Assembly: GCA_029262235.1 (NCBI GenBank)
Contig: JAJCZU010000007.1
Span: 123,630 to 187,629 of the forward strand
Direction: 5' to 3'
Length of the DNA: 64,000 bases
Source of the DNA: Candidatus Eiseniibacteriota bacterium
GTDB taxonomy: Bacteria; Orphanbacterota; Orphanbacteria; Orphanbacterales; Orphanbacteraceae
The notes under the pieces: model-generated
Databases searched by the model: none
Told to the model about the DNA's origin: nothing
The model's input: the letters and a program-made list of their open reading frames with translations, nothing else
Translations under genes and position numbers: made by a program
In this document: in pieces, positions 8,357 through 16,520 of the stretch
Layout: each line of letters opens with the position of its first letter
Position numbering within the stretch: position 1 is the stretch's first letter

Positions 8357-8950
8357 GTGATTTCACCACTCGACCAGAAACTCGTCGGCCGCCTTCTCGC
8401 CGCGAGCCCCGACGACCCGGACGGTTTTGCCGACCGGGAGCGCCGCGCCGCCTCGTTCCTTCTATTATATGAAGAGGACGTGACGAAGATTCTTCTCGTG
8501 AAGAAGAAGACCACGCCGGGCTATCGGTGGAGCGGCCAGATCGGCATGGTCGGCGGGTTCATCGAGCCGGAGGACGAGTCAGACCTCGACGCCGCGTACC
8601 GGGAGCTCGAAGAGGAGCTGCAGCTGCCGCGTGACGAAGTCGAAACGCTCGGCTCGCTCGGCCATTTTCCGACGCAGGTCCCGGCGACCTCCGTTCATGT
8701 GTTCGTCGGGTACTGGGATGGAAAGCGGACGCCCGTGCCGTATCCGGTCGAGATCGAAAAAATCGTTTCCCTGAAGCTCGAAACGCTGCTCGATCAGCAC
8801 GCGCGGCACGGCTACTCAGGCCGGCACCCGGCCGAGATCGGCGGACGGTATCTTCGCTATCCGACGCGGTCGGGAGATATCTGGGGCGTTACGGGGCGGA
8901 CTGTGCACGCACTTCTCGAGCTTCTCGCGATCGGACGAGCAGAAGCGTGA
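8357..8950 (+). CDS. NUDIX hydrolase, CoA pyrophosphatase-like
   Basis: 197-aa NUDIX protein. The box GGFIEPEDESDLDAAYRELEEEL spans about 67-89 with the REL-EE core that binds the divalent metal. The preceding WSGQIGMVGG and following length resemble NudL/YeaB-type CoA pyrophosphatases, which cleave CoA or acyl-CoA diphosphate bonds; the exact substrate is inferred. The GTG at 8357 is chosen because AAAGGA lies 6 nt upstream; the frame is open much further back but without plausible protein. Its last 62 bp overlap the end of the convergent gene. Confidence 0.82.
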   Translation: MISPLDQKLVGRLLAASPDDPDGFADRERRAASFLLLYEEDVTKILLVKKKTTPGYRWSGQIGMVGGFIEPEDESDLDAAYRELEEELQLPRDEVETLGSLGHFPTQVPATSVHVFVGYWDGKRTPVPYPVEIEKIVSLKLETLLDQHARHGYSGRHPAEIGGRYLRYPTRSGDIWGVTGRTVHALLELLAIGRAEA

Positions 8951-11312
8951 CCGCAGCCAGTGCGTAGGTCGCGGCACCGATCATGAGCACGGCCGTGTAT
9001 CCCATGAAGATCGCGAACACCGTCGCGAGCACGGACGCGCAGACCGACGTGGCGCCGTTCACACCCCAGACCCATGGCAGCATCCCCTCCCGCAATCGCG
9101 AAAGCTGACGAACTCCGAGCGGAAACGGCATCCCCATCAGCACGGCGGGAAGCGCGAGCAGCGCGACCGAAAGAAGCACGCGCTGCCAGTACGGAAGCGC
9201 GAGCGAAGCATCGAGAATCGGCGGCACGACCGCGGCATAAACCAGAACGAGCACGGCGATGAGCGCGGCGGGCAGAAGGAACAGACGCTCGGGGATACGA
9301 TTCGAAAGCACACTCCCCGCGCCGCTCCCGACAAGCATCGAAAAGAGGACAACGGTCAGCGCGTTCACGGGATGCCCGAGCAGCAGAATGAAGCGCTGCA
9401 TGAGCGGGATCTCCACAAGCAGATACCCGAGCCCCAGACAGAAGAAGTAGAGAAGATAGAGCGCGCTCGAACCCCCGCGGGGAAACGACTCGCCGCCGCT
9501 CAGAAAGAGCGGCAGCATGATACACGTGGACGTCAGAACGAGCACGATCCCCAGAAGCGCCACCAGCACGAAGATCGCGCGCACGTTGTTCTGCACGACC
9601 CCCTGCTCGATCTCCTCGCCGCCGCCGAAAATGCGAAACGCGTCACGCGCATGCAGCATGTAGAAGAAAAACGGGCGGTCATCGACGGGCGCGGAAATGT
9701 CGACCGGGTACGCCGCTTCGAACTCGGCGCGCCGCTCCCCCATGATCGCTTCGAACTCGGGCAGGTTCTGCTGTCCCGGCGCGTACACCACGTCGAACTT
9801 GAGGTCCTCCGCGATCTTCTGAATGTGAGCGACTTCACCCGGATCCCACGGCGTGCGTTTTACGAGCAGCGTTCCGACGCCGTCACGGAACTCGCGCCGC
9901 CGGTACGCCCAGTCCCACGTCGAGCGTTTCACGACCATGATGTGAGCCGCCGGGTTCGTGATCCCGAGATCGCGCAGCGCCGCGACCGCGATCCCTGTCA
10001 GTCGGAGCGTTTCGATCGGGCGTCCTTTGAAGTACCAGCGCGACATCGTCAGGATGCCGTCGTCGTTCAGATGCTCCAGAAAATCGCGGAACGCCTCTTT
10101 CGTATACAGGTTGTTCTCGCTCAGCACGTACGCGCCGGCGGAAGACGCCGCCCACGTGTCGATCAGCGAGGCCTGGATGATGTCGAACCTTTCGTCGGCG
10201 CGACGTACCCAGCTCCGCCCCTCGTCGTTCACGATCCGAACGTCCGGTCGCGAGTAAAGGCCGCCCGACCAGTCGCCGAACTTGTCGCGCACCGCGCTGA
10301 TAATCGCCTCGTTGATCTCCACTGCCGTCACGCGTTTCTGGCCGAACGAAAGCGCCGTGAGTACATCCCGCCCGCCACCGGGGCCGATCACGAGTACCTC
10401 GGCATTTTCGCGAAGCGTGTGCACGAGTGCGGAAACGTCGAACTGCAGCGCTTTGACTTTCTCGAAATCACCGTCGAACTGCACGATCGGGGTCCCCGCT
10501 TCGGCGTCGATCTTGAGCCAGAGCGTTTCGGGCTTCGGGCCGTTGTAGACCTCGGACGTCGCCCAGTTGACCGTGCCTTCCTGCGTGACGGTGATCCGGG
10601 CGAGCGGATTCCAGTCGCTGTGAATCGTGCCCACTTCGAGGCGATCCTTCGAGAAGTCGATGCGGAGCCACCCCTTCGTCTCGTGCCCGACAAGCACTGC
10701 CACGAGCACGCCCAGCACGAGCAAACGTCTGTTGCGCGCGCCCGCGCCGAGCGACGCGGCGAAGAAGAGCGACGCGACGGCCGCCAGTATCGCGGTGGCC
10801 ACAATTACACCCGGCCCCGTGAGATAGCCGAGCAGCGGGACGACGAGCAGGCAGCCGAGTCCGGCGCCGATCAGATCCATGCCGTAGACGAGCCCGATCC
10901 GTTGAGAGAATCGGGAGAGCGCAAGCGCAAGCGCAAGCCCCCCGAACAGGAACGGCAGGGCGGCGAACGTGTAGATCAGCAGCAGCGAAACCGCCGCCGG
11001 AAGCGACACCCGGTACACGAAGGGAACGCCCAGTATCAGCACGTACGCGATCGGCACGAAGATCGCGAAAAGCATCGAGTGGCGCGCCATCTGGTGATGC
11101 ACGCGATCGCGCGGAAACCAGTCGGGACGGAAATGGAGCAGCAGCCCGCCGACGGCCATGCCGAAGAGCGCGAGCGAAATGGCGAGAAACGCGAAGTGAT
11201 ACCAGAGGATGACGGAAAAGATGCGGGTCAGCGCGATCTCGAGCGCGAGAAGGGCGCCCGAAAGTACAAAAACCCCGATCAGGGTGCTGCGAGTCGGTCC
11301 GGGTGTGGTCAC
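8889..11312 (-). CDS. Membrane-embedded spermidine synthase-like protein
   Basis: Large protein of 807 aa with three parts. An N-terminal membrane block has about seven helices (1-230). A soluble Rossmann methyltransferase/aminopropyltransferase-like domain follows (about 250-540), with the nucleotide motif VLVIGPGGGRDVLTAL near 305. A second membrane block follows (about 560-790). Such fusions are annotated as polyamine aminopropyltransferase-like, but the standard catalytic aspartate-tyrosine pattern is not obvious, so the reaction is uncertain. The GTG start has GGAG about 8 nt upstream. The 3' end overlaps the NUDIX gene by 62 bp, tail to tail. Confidence 0.8.
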   Translation of the reverse strand: MTTPGPTRSTLIGVFVLSGALLALEIALTRIFSVILWYHFAFLAISLALFGMAVGGLLLHFRPDWFPRDRVHHQMARHSMLFAIFVPIAYVLILGVPFVYRVSLPAAVSLLLIYTFAALPFLFGGLALALALSRFSQRIGLVYGMDLIGAGLGCLLVVPLLGYLTGPGVIVATAILAAVASLFFAASLGAGARNRRLLVLGVLVAVLVGHETKGWLRIDFSKDRLEVGTIHSDWNPLARITVTQEGTVNWATSEVYNGPKPETLWLKIDAEAGTPIVQFDGDFEKVKALQFDVSALVHTLRENAEVLVIGPGGGRDVLTALSFGQKRVTAVEINEAIISAVRDKFGDWSGGLYSRPDVRIVNDEGRSWVRRADERFDIIQASLIDTWAASSAGAYVLSENNLYTKEAFRDFLEHLNDDGILTMSRWYFKGRPIETLRLTGIAVAALRDLGITNPAAHIMVVKRSTWDWAYRRREFRDGVGTLLVKRTPWDPGEVAHIQKIAEDLKFDVVYAPGQQNLPEFEAIMGERRAEFEAAYPVDISAPVDDRPFFFYMLHARDAFRIFGGGEEIEQGVVQNNVRAIFVLVALLGIVLVLTSTCIMLPLFLSGGESFPRGGSSALYLLYFFCLGLGYLLVEIPLMQRFILLLGHPVNALTVVLFSMLVGSGAGSVLSNRIPERLFLLPAALIAVLVLVYAAVVPPILDASLALPYWQRVLLSVALLALPAVLMGMPFPLGVRQLSRLREGMLPWVWGVNGATSVCASVLATVFAIFMGYTAVLMIGAATYALAAVTLLLVRSREAREVRAQSAP

Positions 11313-11643
11313 GTTCTACTCCGCAGCGAGTGAGCCCTTCCCGGGACCTCGCCGATACCTGCGTCATTTTAACATGGATGATCGATTCGGTCGTACCGGA
11401 CAGTACCTGGTCAGCGGGTGACCACGATGTGGGCGTCGATTTTCGCCCGGACCGCGACGGGGGGGCGCCTGGGGCGTGCACGTAGTGGTTGCTCCCGGCA
11501 CGGATCGTGCATTGCCATACTGCCGTGTGTGGGAAGCGGGCCCAGCTCGCGACCTCGAAGATAGGCGGTCGGGACGATCCATCCGATCAGATGAGGATGG
11601 CGATGCAGTGAGGGGCTGGTCGCATGGAATCGAACCGCCGTCA

Positions 11644-11716
11644 GGACCGGGAGAGGATCCCGTCGTTCCCGCTGAATGCCCCCCAGCGGGGGCGGCGGAG
11701 ATCCCCCTCCCGGTCC
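11644..11716. repeat. Long orphan hairpin, 73 nt
   Basis: Outer arms GGACCGGGAGAGGATC (11644-11659) and GATCCCCCTCCCGGTCC (11700-11716) pair almost fully. An inner stem CCCGCTG / CAGCGGG (11668-11674, 11684-11690) closes a 9-nt loop. It lacks the cores of hairpin families 1 and 2. No T tract follows on either strand, so it is not a standard terminator. Confidence 0.6.
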
Positions 11717-11769
11717 AGGTGTGCAACAGAAGCTCTCAAAATCGATGTGTCCGTGCGGGATTCCTCTCG

Positions 11770-11775
11770 TATACT
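11770..11775 (+). promoter_or_regulatory. Possible -10 box (TATACT)
   Basis: TATACT lies 46 bp upstream of the ATG at 11822, at a sensible distance for a short leader. No clear -35 box is seen 17 bp upstream. Confidence 0.4.
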
Positions 11776-11821
11776 GACACCGATTCATGACTTCGCGCCC
11801 CCCCGTCTTCAGGAGGAAGCA

Positions 11822-12229
11822 ATGACGCGCATCGCCATCATCTTGATTCTGGTCCTGGCATTGATGACACCCCGCGTGGTGCACGCGGAAGAGAACGCGA
11901 TGCTCACGGTATCGAAAACAATCGTGTACGGAGGTCTCGCCGGCTTGATTCTCGGAAGCGCCATCGCGCTTGCCGCGGACGATAACGAGGGCGACATCAT
12001 CAAATGGTCGTTCGTCGCGGGAACGTTTGCCGGTCTCGGCGTCGGCATCCATTCCGTTTCGAAGAGAAGCGGCCCGGGAAGCGCCGTTCTGTCGATCGAG
12101 GGAGCCGATGTTGCGTGGAACACGCCGGCGCCTTCGTTTGCGTTCGAGTCGGATCCACTGGCAACAGGTGAGTACGACAAGAGCGCGAAACTTGCTCTCC
12201 TGTCGTTTCGCGGGAATGCCGGCCGTTAG
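11822..12229 (+). CDS. Small exported protein of unknown function
   Basis: 135-aa protein, not recognised. AGGAGG lies 5 nt before the ATG, which fixes the start. Residues 1-22 form a Sec signal peptide (hydrophobic IAIILILVLALM, cleavage after VVHA). The mature part has two small hydrophobic segments rich in Gly and Ala (YGGLAGLILGSAIALA and FVAGTFAGLGVGI) separated by an acidic turn, compatible with a membrane hairpin. Its stop overlaps the stop of the convergent CorC-type gene by a few bases. Confidence 0.75.
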   Translation: MTRIAIILILVLALMTPRVVHAEENAMLTVSKTIVYGGLAGLILGSAIALAADDNEGDIIKWSFVAGTFAGLGVGIHSVSKRSGPGSAVLSIEGADVAWNTPAPSFAFESDPLATGEYDKSAKLALLSFRGNAGR

Positions 12230-13542
12230 TTTGCGGCCGACCGCTGTTCGGGAATGCGGATGAACCGGGCCCGTTTGATACGCTGATCGACTACGCGCTC
12301 CACGATGAGCGTGCCTTCGTCGAGCGAGACTCTGTCTCCGGCTTCGGGTACGCCGCCCTTCATGCGCAGTATGATGCCCGCAACGGTATCGACATCCGTC
12401 TCCGCGAGCGTGACGCCCGTCTTTTCCACGAACAGGCTGACCGGGCAGCTTCCGTCCAGCAGAAACTCGTTCGGGCCGAGTGGGATTACGGCGGGAATTT
12501 CGCGATCGAATTCGTCCTGAATTTCACCGACGAGCTCTTCGATCACGTCTTCGAGCGTCACGAGCCCGAGCGTGCCGCCATACTCGTCGAGCACGATACC
12601 GAGATGTACTTTGCGCCGCTGAAACGCACCCAGGATGCGATCGAGCGGCGTGTGTTCCGGGAAGAACAGAATCTCGCGCTTCAGATCCTTCATGCTGACG
12701 GTGTCGGTCGCCGTACGCGCCGCCTTGTACAGGTCTTTCACGTGCACGAAACCGATGATGTGGTCGATGTTCTCCACACAAAGCGGGAAGCGTGTAAAGC
12801 CGCAACGCTCCGCGATCTTCAGGTTTTCTTCGGGATCGCTCTCGGCCAGTAGATACACGATATCGGGGCGCGGAACGAGAATCTGATGCGCTTCCCGATC
12901 ATGAAACTCGAACACCCGCTCGAGCATCGTCGTCTCTCCCTTCGTGATCTCGCCCGACTCCTCCGAGTGGCTCAGCAGAGCGCGAATCTCTTCCTCGCTG
13001 TGGGCCTGCGACAGAGCCTCGTCGGTCGGGACTCCGACCAGACGCAGGAAGAAGTTCGCGGATCCGTTCAGCGCGAAGATGAACGGATAGGCCACGATGT
13101 AGAACCAGCGGAGAGGGTACGCGCAGTGCAGGGAAGTGGCCAGCGGTCGCCTGATCGCGAAGGATTTCGGGGCCATTTCACCGAGAACGATATGCAGGTA
13201 TGTGATCAGCACGAATGCGAGCGAAAATGCCGCGGCGTGGATGAGCCCCTCGGATTCGACGCCGGCCAGGTGCATGAGCGGCCTGAGGTAGCGGGCAATG
13301 AAAGGCTCACCGACCCAGCCGAGACCGAGAGACGCAATCGTGATTCCGATCTGGCAGGCCGAGAGATACTCGTCGAGGTGGCTCTGGATGTGTTGCGCGG
13401 TGCGGGCACGACGGTTGCCCTGCTCTACCAGGATTCCAAGACGCGCGGAGCCGACCTTCACGAAGGCGAACTCGGCGGCAACGAAGAATCCGTTCAGGGC
13501 TACGAGAAACAGTACGATGAAAGCTTGTGAAACCGGTTCCAT
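12226..13542 (-). CDS. CorC/HlyC-type membrane protein with CNNM and CBS domains
   Basis: 438-aa protein with the order typical of the hemolysin C / CorC / TlyC family. An N-terminal CNNM (DUF21) membrane domain of three or four helices (1-190) is followed by a pair of CBS domains that probably bind adenine nucleotide (about 205-330). A CorC_HlyC transporter-associated domain closes the chain (about 345-425). Family members are linked to Mg2+/Co2+ efflux; haemolysis is not implied. The ATG at 13542 opens directly into the first helix. A CoA-binding gene lies 18 bp upstream on the same strand and may share its transcript. Confidence 0.9.
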   Translation of the reverse strand: MEPVSQAFIVLFLVALNGFFVAAEFAFVKVGSARLGILVEQGNRRARTAQHIQSHLDEYLSACQIGITIASLGLGWVGEPFIARYLRPLMHLAGVESEGLIHAAAFSLAFVLITYLHIVLGEMAPKSFAIRRPLATSLHCAYPLRWFYIVAYPFIFALNGSANFFLRLVGVPTDEALSQAHSEEEIRALLSHSEESGEITKGETTMLERVFEFHDREAHQILVPRPDIVYLLAESDPEENLKIAERCGFTRFPLCVENIDHIIGFVHVKDLYKAARTATDTVSMKDLKREILFFPEHTPLDRILGAFQRRKVHLGIVLDEYGGTLGLVTLEDVIEELVGEIQDEFDREIPAVIPLGPNEFLLDGSCPVSLFVEKTGVTLAETDVDTVAGIILRMKGGVPEAGDRVSLDEGTLIVERVVDQRIKRARFIRIPEQRSAAN

Positions 13543-13560
13543 GCGGCTCTCAACGAGCCA

Positions 13561-13932
13561 CTACACCTCCTCTGGCGACAGTCCGATCGCGCGGATGCTG
13601 CACGCCAGCAGCGGCCGAAGACCCAGCGATTCCGCGAGTCGAACGAGTTCGTCGCTCTCCGCACCCGGGTTCACATACAGCTTCTTCGGCCTTTTCTTTG
13701 CAATGTCCTCGAGCAACGTCACGCCGATGGACGGCGGTACGTAGAGGGTGACGACATCGAGCTCGGACGGAATGTCCAGGATCGATCGGTAGGCTCGCAA
13801 TCCTTCGACTTCGTCGACGCGCGGGTTTACGGGACAAACCCGGTACCCCTTGCGGGCGAAGGCCCGTACGGCCTTGTTCCCGAACTTGTTACGGTCGTTG
13901 GATGCTCCGATGACGGCGACACTTTTTCCCAT
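13561..13932 (-). CDS. CoA-binding domain protein (YccU-like)
   Basis: 123-aa single-domain protein of the CoA_binding_2 family. The N-terminal GASNDRNKFGN is the Rossmann-type loop after the first beta strand, and VPPSIGV and VNPGAES follow as later cofactor-contact segments. Length matches stand-alone members, whose biochemical role is mostly unknown. It lies 18 bp upstream of the CorC-type gene on the same strand. No catalytic residues are evident. Confidence 0.85.
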   Translation of the reverse strand: MGKSVAVIGASNDRNKFGNKAVRAFARKGYRVCPVNPRVDEVEGLRAYRSILDIPSELDVVTLYVPPSIGVTLLEDIAKKRPKKLYVNPGAESDELVRLAESLGLRPLLACSIRAIGLSPEEV

Positions 13933-14275
13933 AATGATTCCTGATCATACCAGATTCCGAGCCACGTTTCGTTTCCTTCGTTTCCGCCCCGACCGCTCGT
14001 TATCCTCGTGGCCGCGGGAGGCGACGAACGGGCCGGTCTTCGTCGATGGACGGCAGCACTTGCTGAGCGAAACTTATCCATTTTTCTGCAATGAAAATTC
14101 AGACCGAATAAATACTTGTCACCCCGAACAGCGGAGGGTAACATTTTGGAGCGGTTCGAAAGAGTCGCTTCGGGGTAGGACCCGTGCTGGTGGCTTCCGT
14201 AACAGGGACCATCCGGCGGACGTAGCTCGGGCCTCCCCGTTTTTGTTTGCCCCGAAGTGAAGGGGGTAACAATTC
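13933..14275. promoter_or_regulatory. 343-bp leader/promoter region with repeated CCCCGAA..GGGTAACA motif
   Basis: No gene is seen. An AT-rich patch (about 14070-14120) stands out and probably holds divergent promoters. A 22-bp motif occurs twice in direct orientation (14122-14143 and 14250-14271), 17 of 22 bases identical. The first copy sits in an inverted repeat TGTCACCC-N11-GGGTAACA (14117-14143). The second overlaps the ribosome binding site of the gene at 14276, where CCCC could pair with the GGGGG of the Shine-Dalgarno stretch and mask it. Confidence 0.4.
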
Positions 14276-16474
14276 ATGGCACGCGCCTTCTCATTGCTGA
14301 CCCTTCTCATTCTCACGCTCGCGGTCCGCATCGCATTCGTCAATACCGCCGAACAATACCCGTACATCGACGACATGGCCGGTGACTCCCGCCCTTACCG
14401 GGAGCGGGCCGCGGAGATTCGCGCGGGCGATTTTCTCGGGCACGAAGTCTATTTCGACGCCCCCCTCTACCCGTATTTTCTCGCGCTCACGAACGGACAG
14501 CTCGGCGGCTCGGAACTCGCCCCCAAAATCGCGCAGGCGATTCTCGACACGGTCACCGCCTTTCTCGTGTACTCGATCACGCGCTCTCTGTTCGGCGTCG
14601 GACCCGGAATGATCGCGCTCGCGCTTTACGCGCTTTACGGAATGCTGATTTTCTATAACGGGCTGATTCTGAAACCCGTACTCGCTCTCTTTCTTCTGAC
14701 GGCAAGCGTGCGTGCACTCCTTGCGGCTTCGAACGCGCGGGGAATTGTCGCGGCCGCCCTTTCCGGTCTGCTGCTCGGACTGTCCGTTCTCGTGCGCGGA
14801 AATTTTCTGCTCGTGTTGCCGGTGCACTGCTTCGCACTGTGGCGGCTGGCGGGAAGGCGTGCCGTGATCGTCGCCATGATTGCGGCCCTGCTGCCCGTCG
14901 CGGCCGTCACCGTCAGGAACTACGCTGTCGGGCACGACTTCGTTCTGATGACCTACCATGCGGGCCCGACGTTCTATCACGGGAACAACCCGCGCGCAGA
15001 CGGAACCTACAAGCCCATTCTTCCGGGAAGGCAGAACCCCGTTTACGAAAAGAGCGATGCGATCCGTCTTGCGGAAGAGGACGCGGGCAGAACGCTTCGC
15101 CCCTCGGAGATCAACCGCTACTGGTTCACGCAGGCGTTCGACCACATTGAGTCCGACGTTCCCGCGTTTCTCGCCCTCACGTGCAAACGTGCAGCGCTTT
15201 TCTGGCACGCATATGAAATTCCCGACACTTACGACTTCAACCTTTACCGTTCGCTGTTTCCGTTGCTCGCGTTCGGATTCGTGTCTTTCGGACTCGTCGC
15301 GCCGCTCGGCCTTGCAGGCCTCTTCTTTCCACGCCGCGTCGGCTTTCGGCAGTCGATTCCAGCCCAGGTTGTGGCGGCCATTTTCCTCTCGCTCGTTTTT
15401 CTGTTCGTATTCGGACGCTACCGGCTCCCGGCGGTTCCGTTTCTGATTCCGACCGCGGCGCGCGCACTTTACGAGCTGGGCCGCGCACTCCAGGGAAAGC
15501 GGTGGCGTTCGTTCGGCGCAGGGATCGCGGCCACACTCGGGCTTGCGTTTCTGTTTTCGCTCGTTCCGGTGCCACGCGACGAAACAACGGGGCTTTACAA
15601 TCTGGGCATCCGCATGGAGCAGATGGGGCGGTTCGCCGAAGCGGAGGCGCTCTATCGCGAGACCGTCGAGAGGGAGCCCGGCTTCGGGAGTGGGTGGAAC
15701 AATCTGGGCGGCGTTCTTCTGCAGAGCGGCGCGATCGATGACGCGGCCGCGGCGTTTGGGCGCGCCGTCGAGGCGGACGGGGGACACTTTCTCGCCAACC
15801 GCAATCTCGCGCATCTCTATCGCGATCGTCGCGACTGGGATCGTGCGCGCCACCACTTCGATCGCGCCTACACGACCGACCCGCGGCCTGACCTCGCCCT
15901 CGACCGGGGTGCGTTCGAAGAGCGAGCCGGGGATCGCGTGGCCGCCATGGAATGGTATGCGCGCGCATCGGACCATACAGGCGCCCTCCTGCCGGAAGCC
16001 GCGCTGAATCTCGGCCGCCTCCTGTTCGAAGACGGCCGGTACGAAGAGGCGGCGCCGCGGCTCACCGTCGCGGTCGAAGGCCTTTCGCCTGATCTGTTCC
16101 CGCTTGCGCTCAAAACGCTGAACGACGCCGAGCTCGACCCCGCGGGTCCCGACCGCGCGATCGCCGGGCTGCGAGCAACGATCAGGGCAGGGGGCCGCGA
16201 CGTCAACGCCGGGGCCGACCGGAGCGGCGGAACCGCCGGAGCTGACAGGGCCGCCGGGAGCGACAGATCCGCCGGGAGCGAGGCAGGCCCCGCCCCTGCC
16301 GATATCGGACTTCTGCATCTGACGGTCGCGCGCCTGCAGGCGGAGGCCGGGCGGCCCGATTCCGCCCTGGCGGCCGTCTCCCGCGCTCGCACGGCTTCCA
16401 TCACGCATGAAGCCGCCGCCCGCTATCTCGCCGGATCCCACGCCTTCGATTGGGGGTTCCCGGATCCCCGCTAA
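14276..16474 (+). CDS. Membrane glycosyltransferase (PMT/GT39-like) fused to TPR repeats
   Basis: 732-aa protein. The first 440 residues hold about ten membrane helices and begin like dolichyl- or polyprenyl-phosphate-sugar transferases: an acidic YIDDMAGDS in the first periplasmic loop followed by YFDAPLYPYFLA. Residues about 440-600 form four or five tetratricopeptide repeats (GLYNLGIRMEQMGRFAEAEA, GWNNLGGVLLQSGAIDDAAA). A Gly/Ala/Asp/Ser-rich linker near 640-670 precedes a last helical piece. A role in glycosylating envelope protein or lipid is inferred from family only. GGGGG 9 nt upstream supports the ATG. Confidence 0.8.
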   Translation: MARAFSLLTLLILTLAVRIAFVNTAEQYPYIDDMAGDSRPYRERAAEIRAGDFLGHEVYFDAPLYPYFLALTNGQLGGSELAPKIAQAILDTVTAFLVYSITRSLFGVGPGMIALALYALYGMLIFYNGLILKPVLALFLLTASVRALLAASNARGIVAAALSGLLLGLSVLVRGNFLLVLPVHCFALWRLAGRRAVIVAMIAALLPVAAVTVRNYAVGHDFVLMTYHAGPTFYHGNNPRADGTYKPILPGRQNPVYEKSDAIRLAEEDAGRTLRPSEINRYWFTQAFDHIESDVPAFLALTCKRAALFWHAYEIPDTYDFNLYRSLFPLLAFGFVSFGLVAPLGLAGLFFPRRVGFRQSIPAQVVAAIFLSLVFLFVFGRYRLPAVPFLIPTAARALYELGRALQGKRWRSFGAGIAATLGLAFLFSLVPVPRDETTGLYNLGIRMEQMGRFAEAEALYRETVEREPGFGSGWNNLGGVLLQSGAIDDAAAAFGRAVEADGGHFLANRNLAHLYRDRRDWDRARHHFDRAYTTDPRPDLALDRGAFEERAGDRVAAMEWYARASDHTGALLPEAALNLGRLLFEDGRYEEAAPRLTVAVEGLSPDLFPLALKTLNDAELDPAGPDRAIAGLRATIRAGGRDVNAGADRSGGTAGADRAAGSDRSAGSEAGPAPADIGLLHLTVARLQAEAGRPDSALAAVSRARTASITHEAAARYLAGSHAFDWGFPDPR

Positions 16475-16520
16475 GCGCGTAAAATCAGGGGAACCGGGTC
16501 CACTTGGGAGGAAACACAAA

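Larger units (their letters stand above)
11313..11821. other. Gene-free 509-bp intergenic region
   Basis: No ORF here has a ribosome binding site or sensible composition. The stretch contains the long hairpin at 11644-11716 and, near its right end, a -10-like box and a strong ribosome binding site serving the gene at 11822. A T-loop-like string near 11630 was checked for a tRNA and does not fold into one. Confidence 0.6.

Noticed and set aside
11600-11680. tRNA gene suggested by a GGTTCGATTCC string on the minus strand
   Set aside because: The flanking bases do not form a T stem or acceptor stem, and no anticodon arm is found at the right distance.
11411-12052. 213-codon minus-strand frame
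   Set aside because: It overlaps the small exported protein gene, which has a strong ribosome site and signal peptide, and it crosses the 11644 hairpin.
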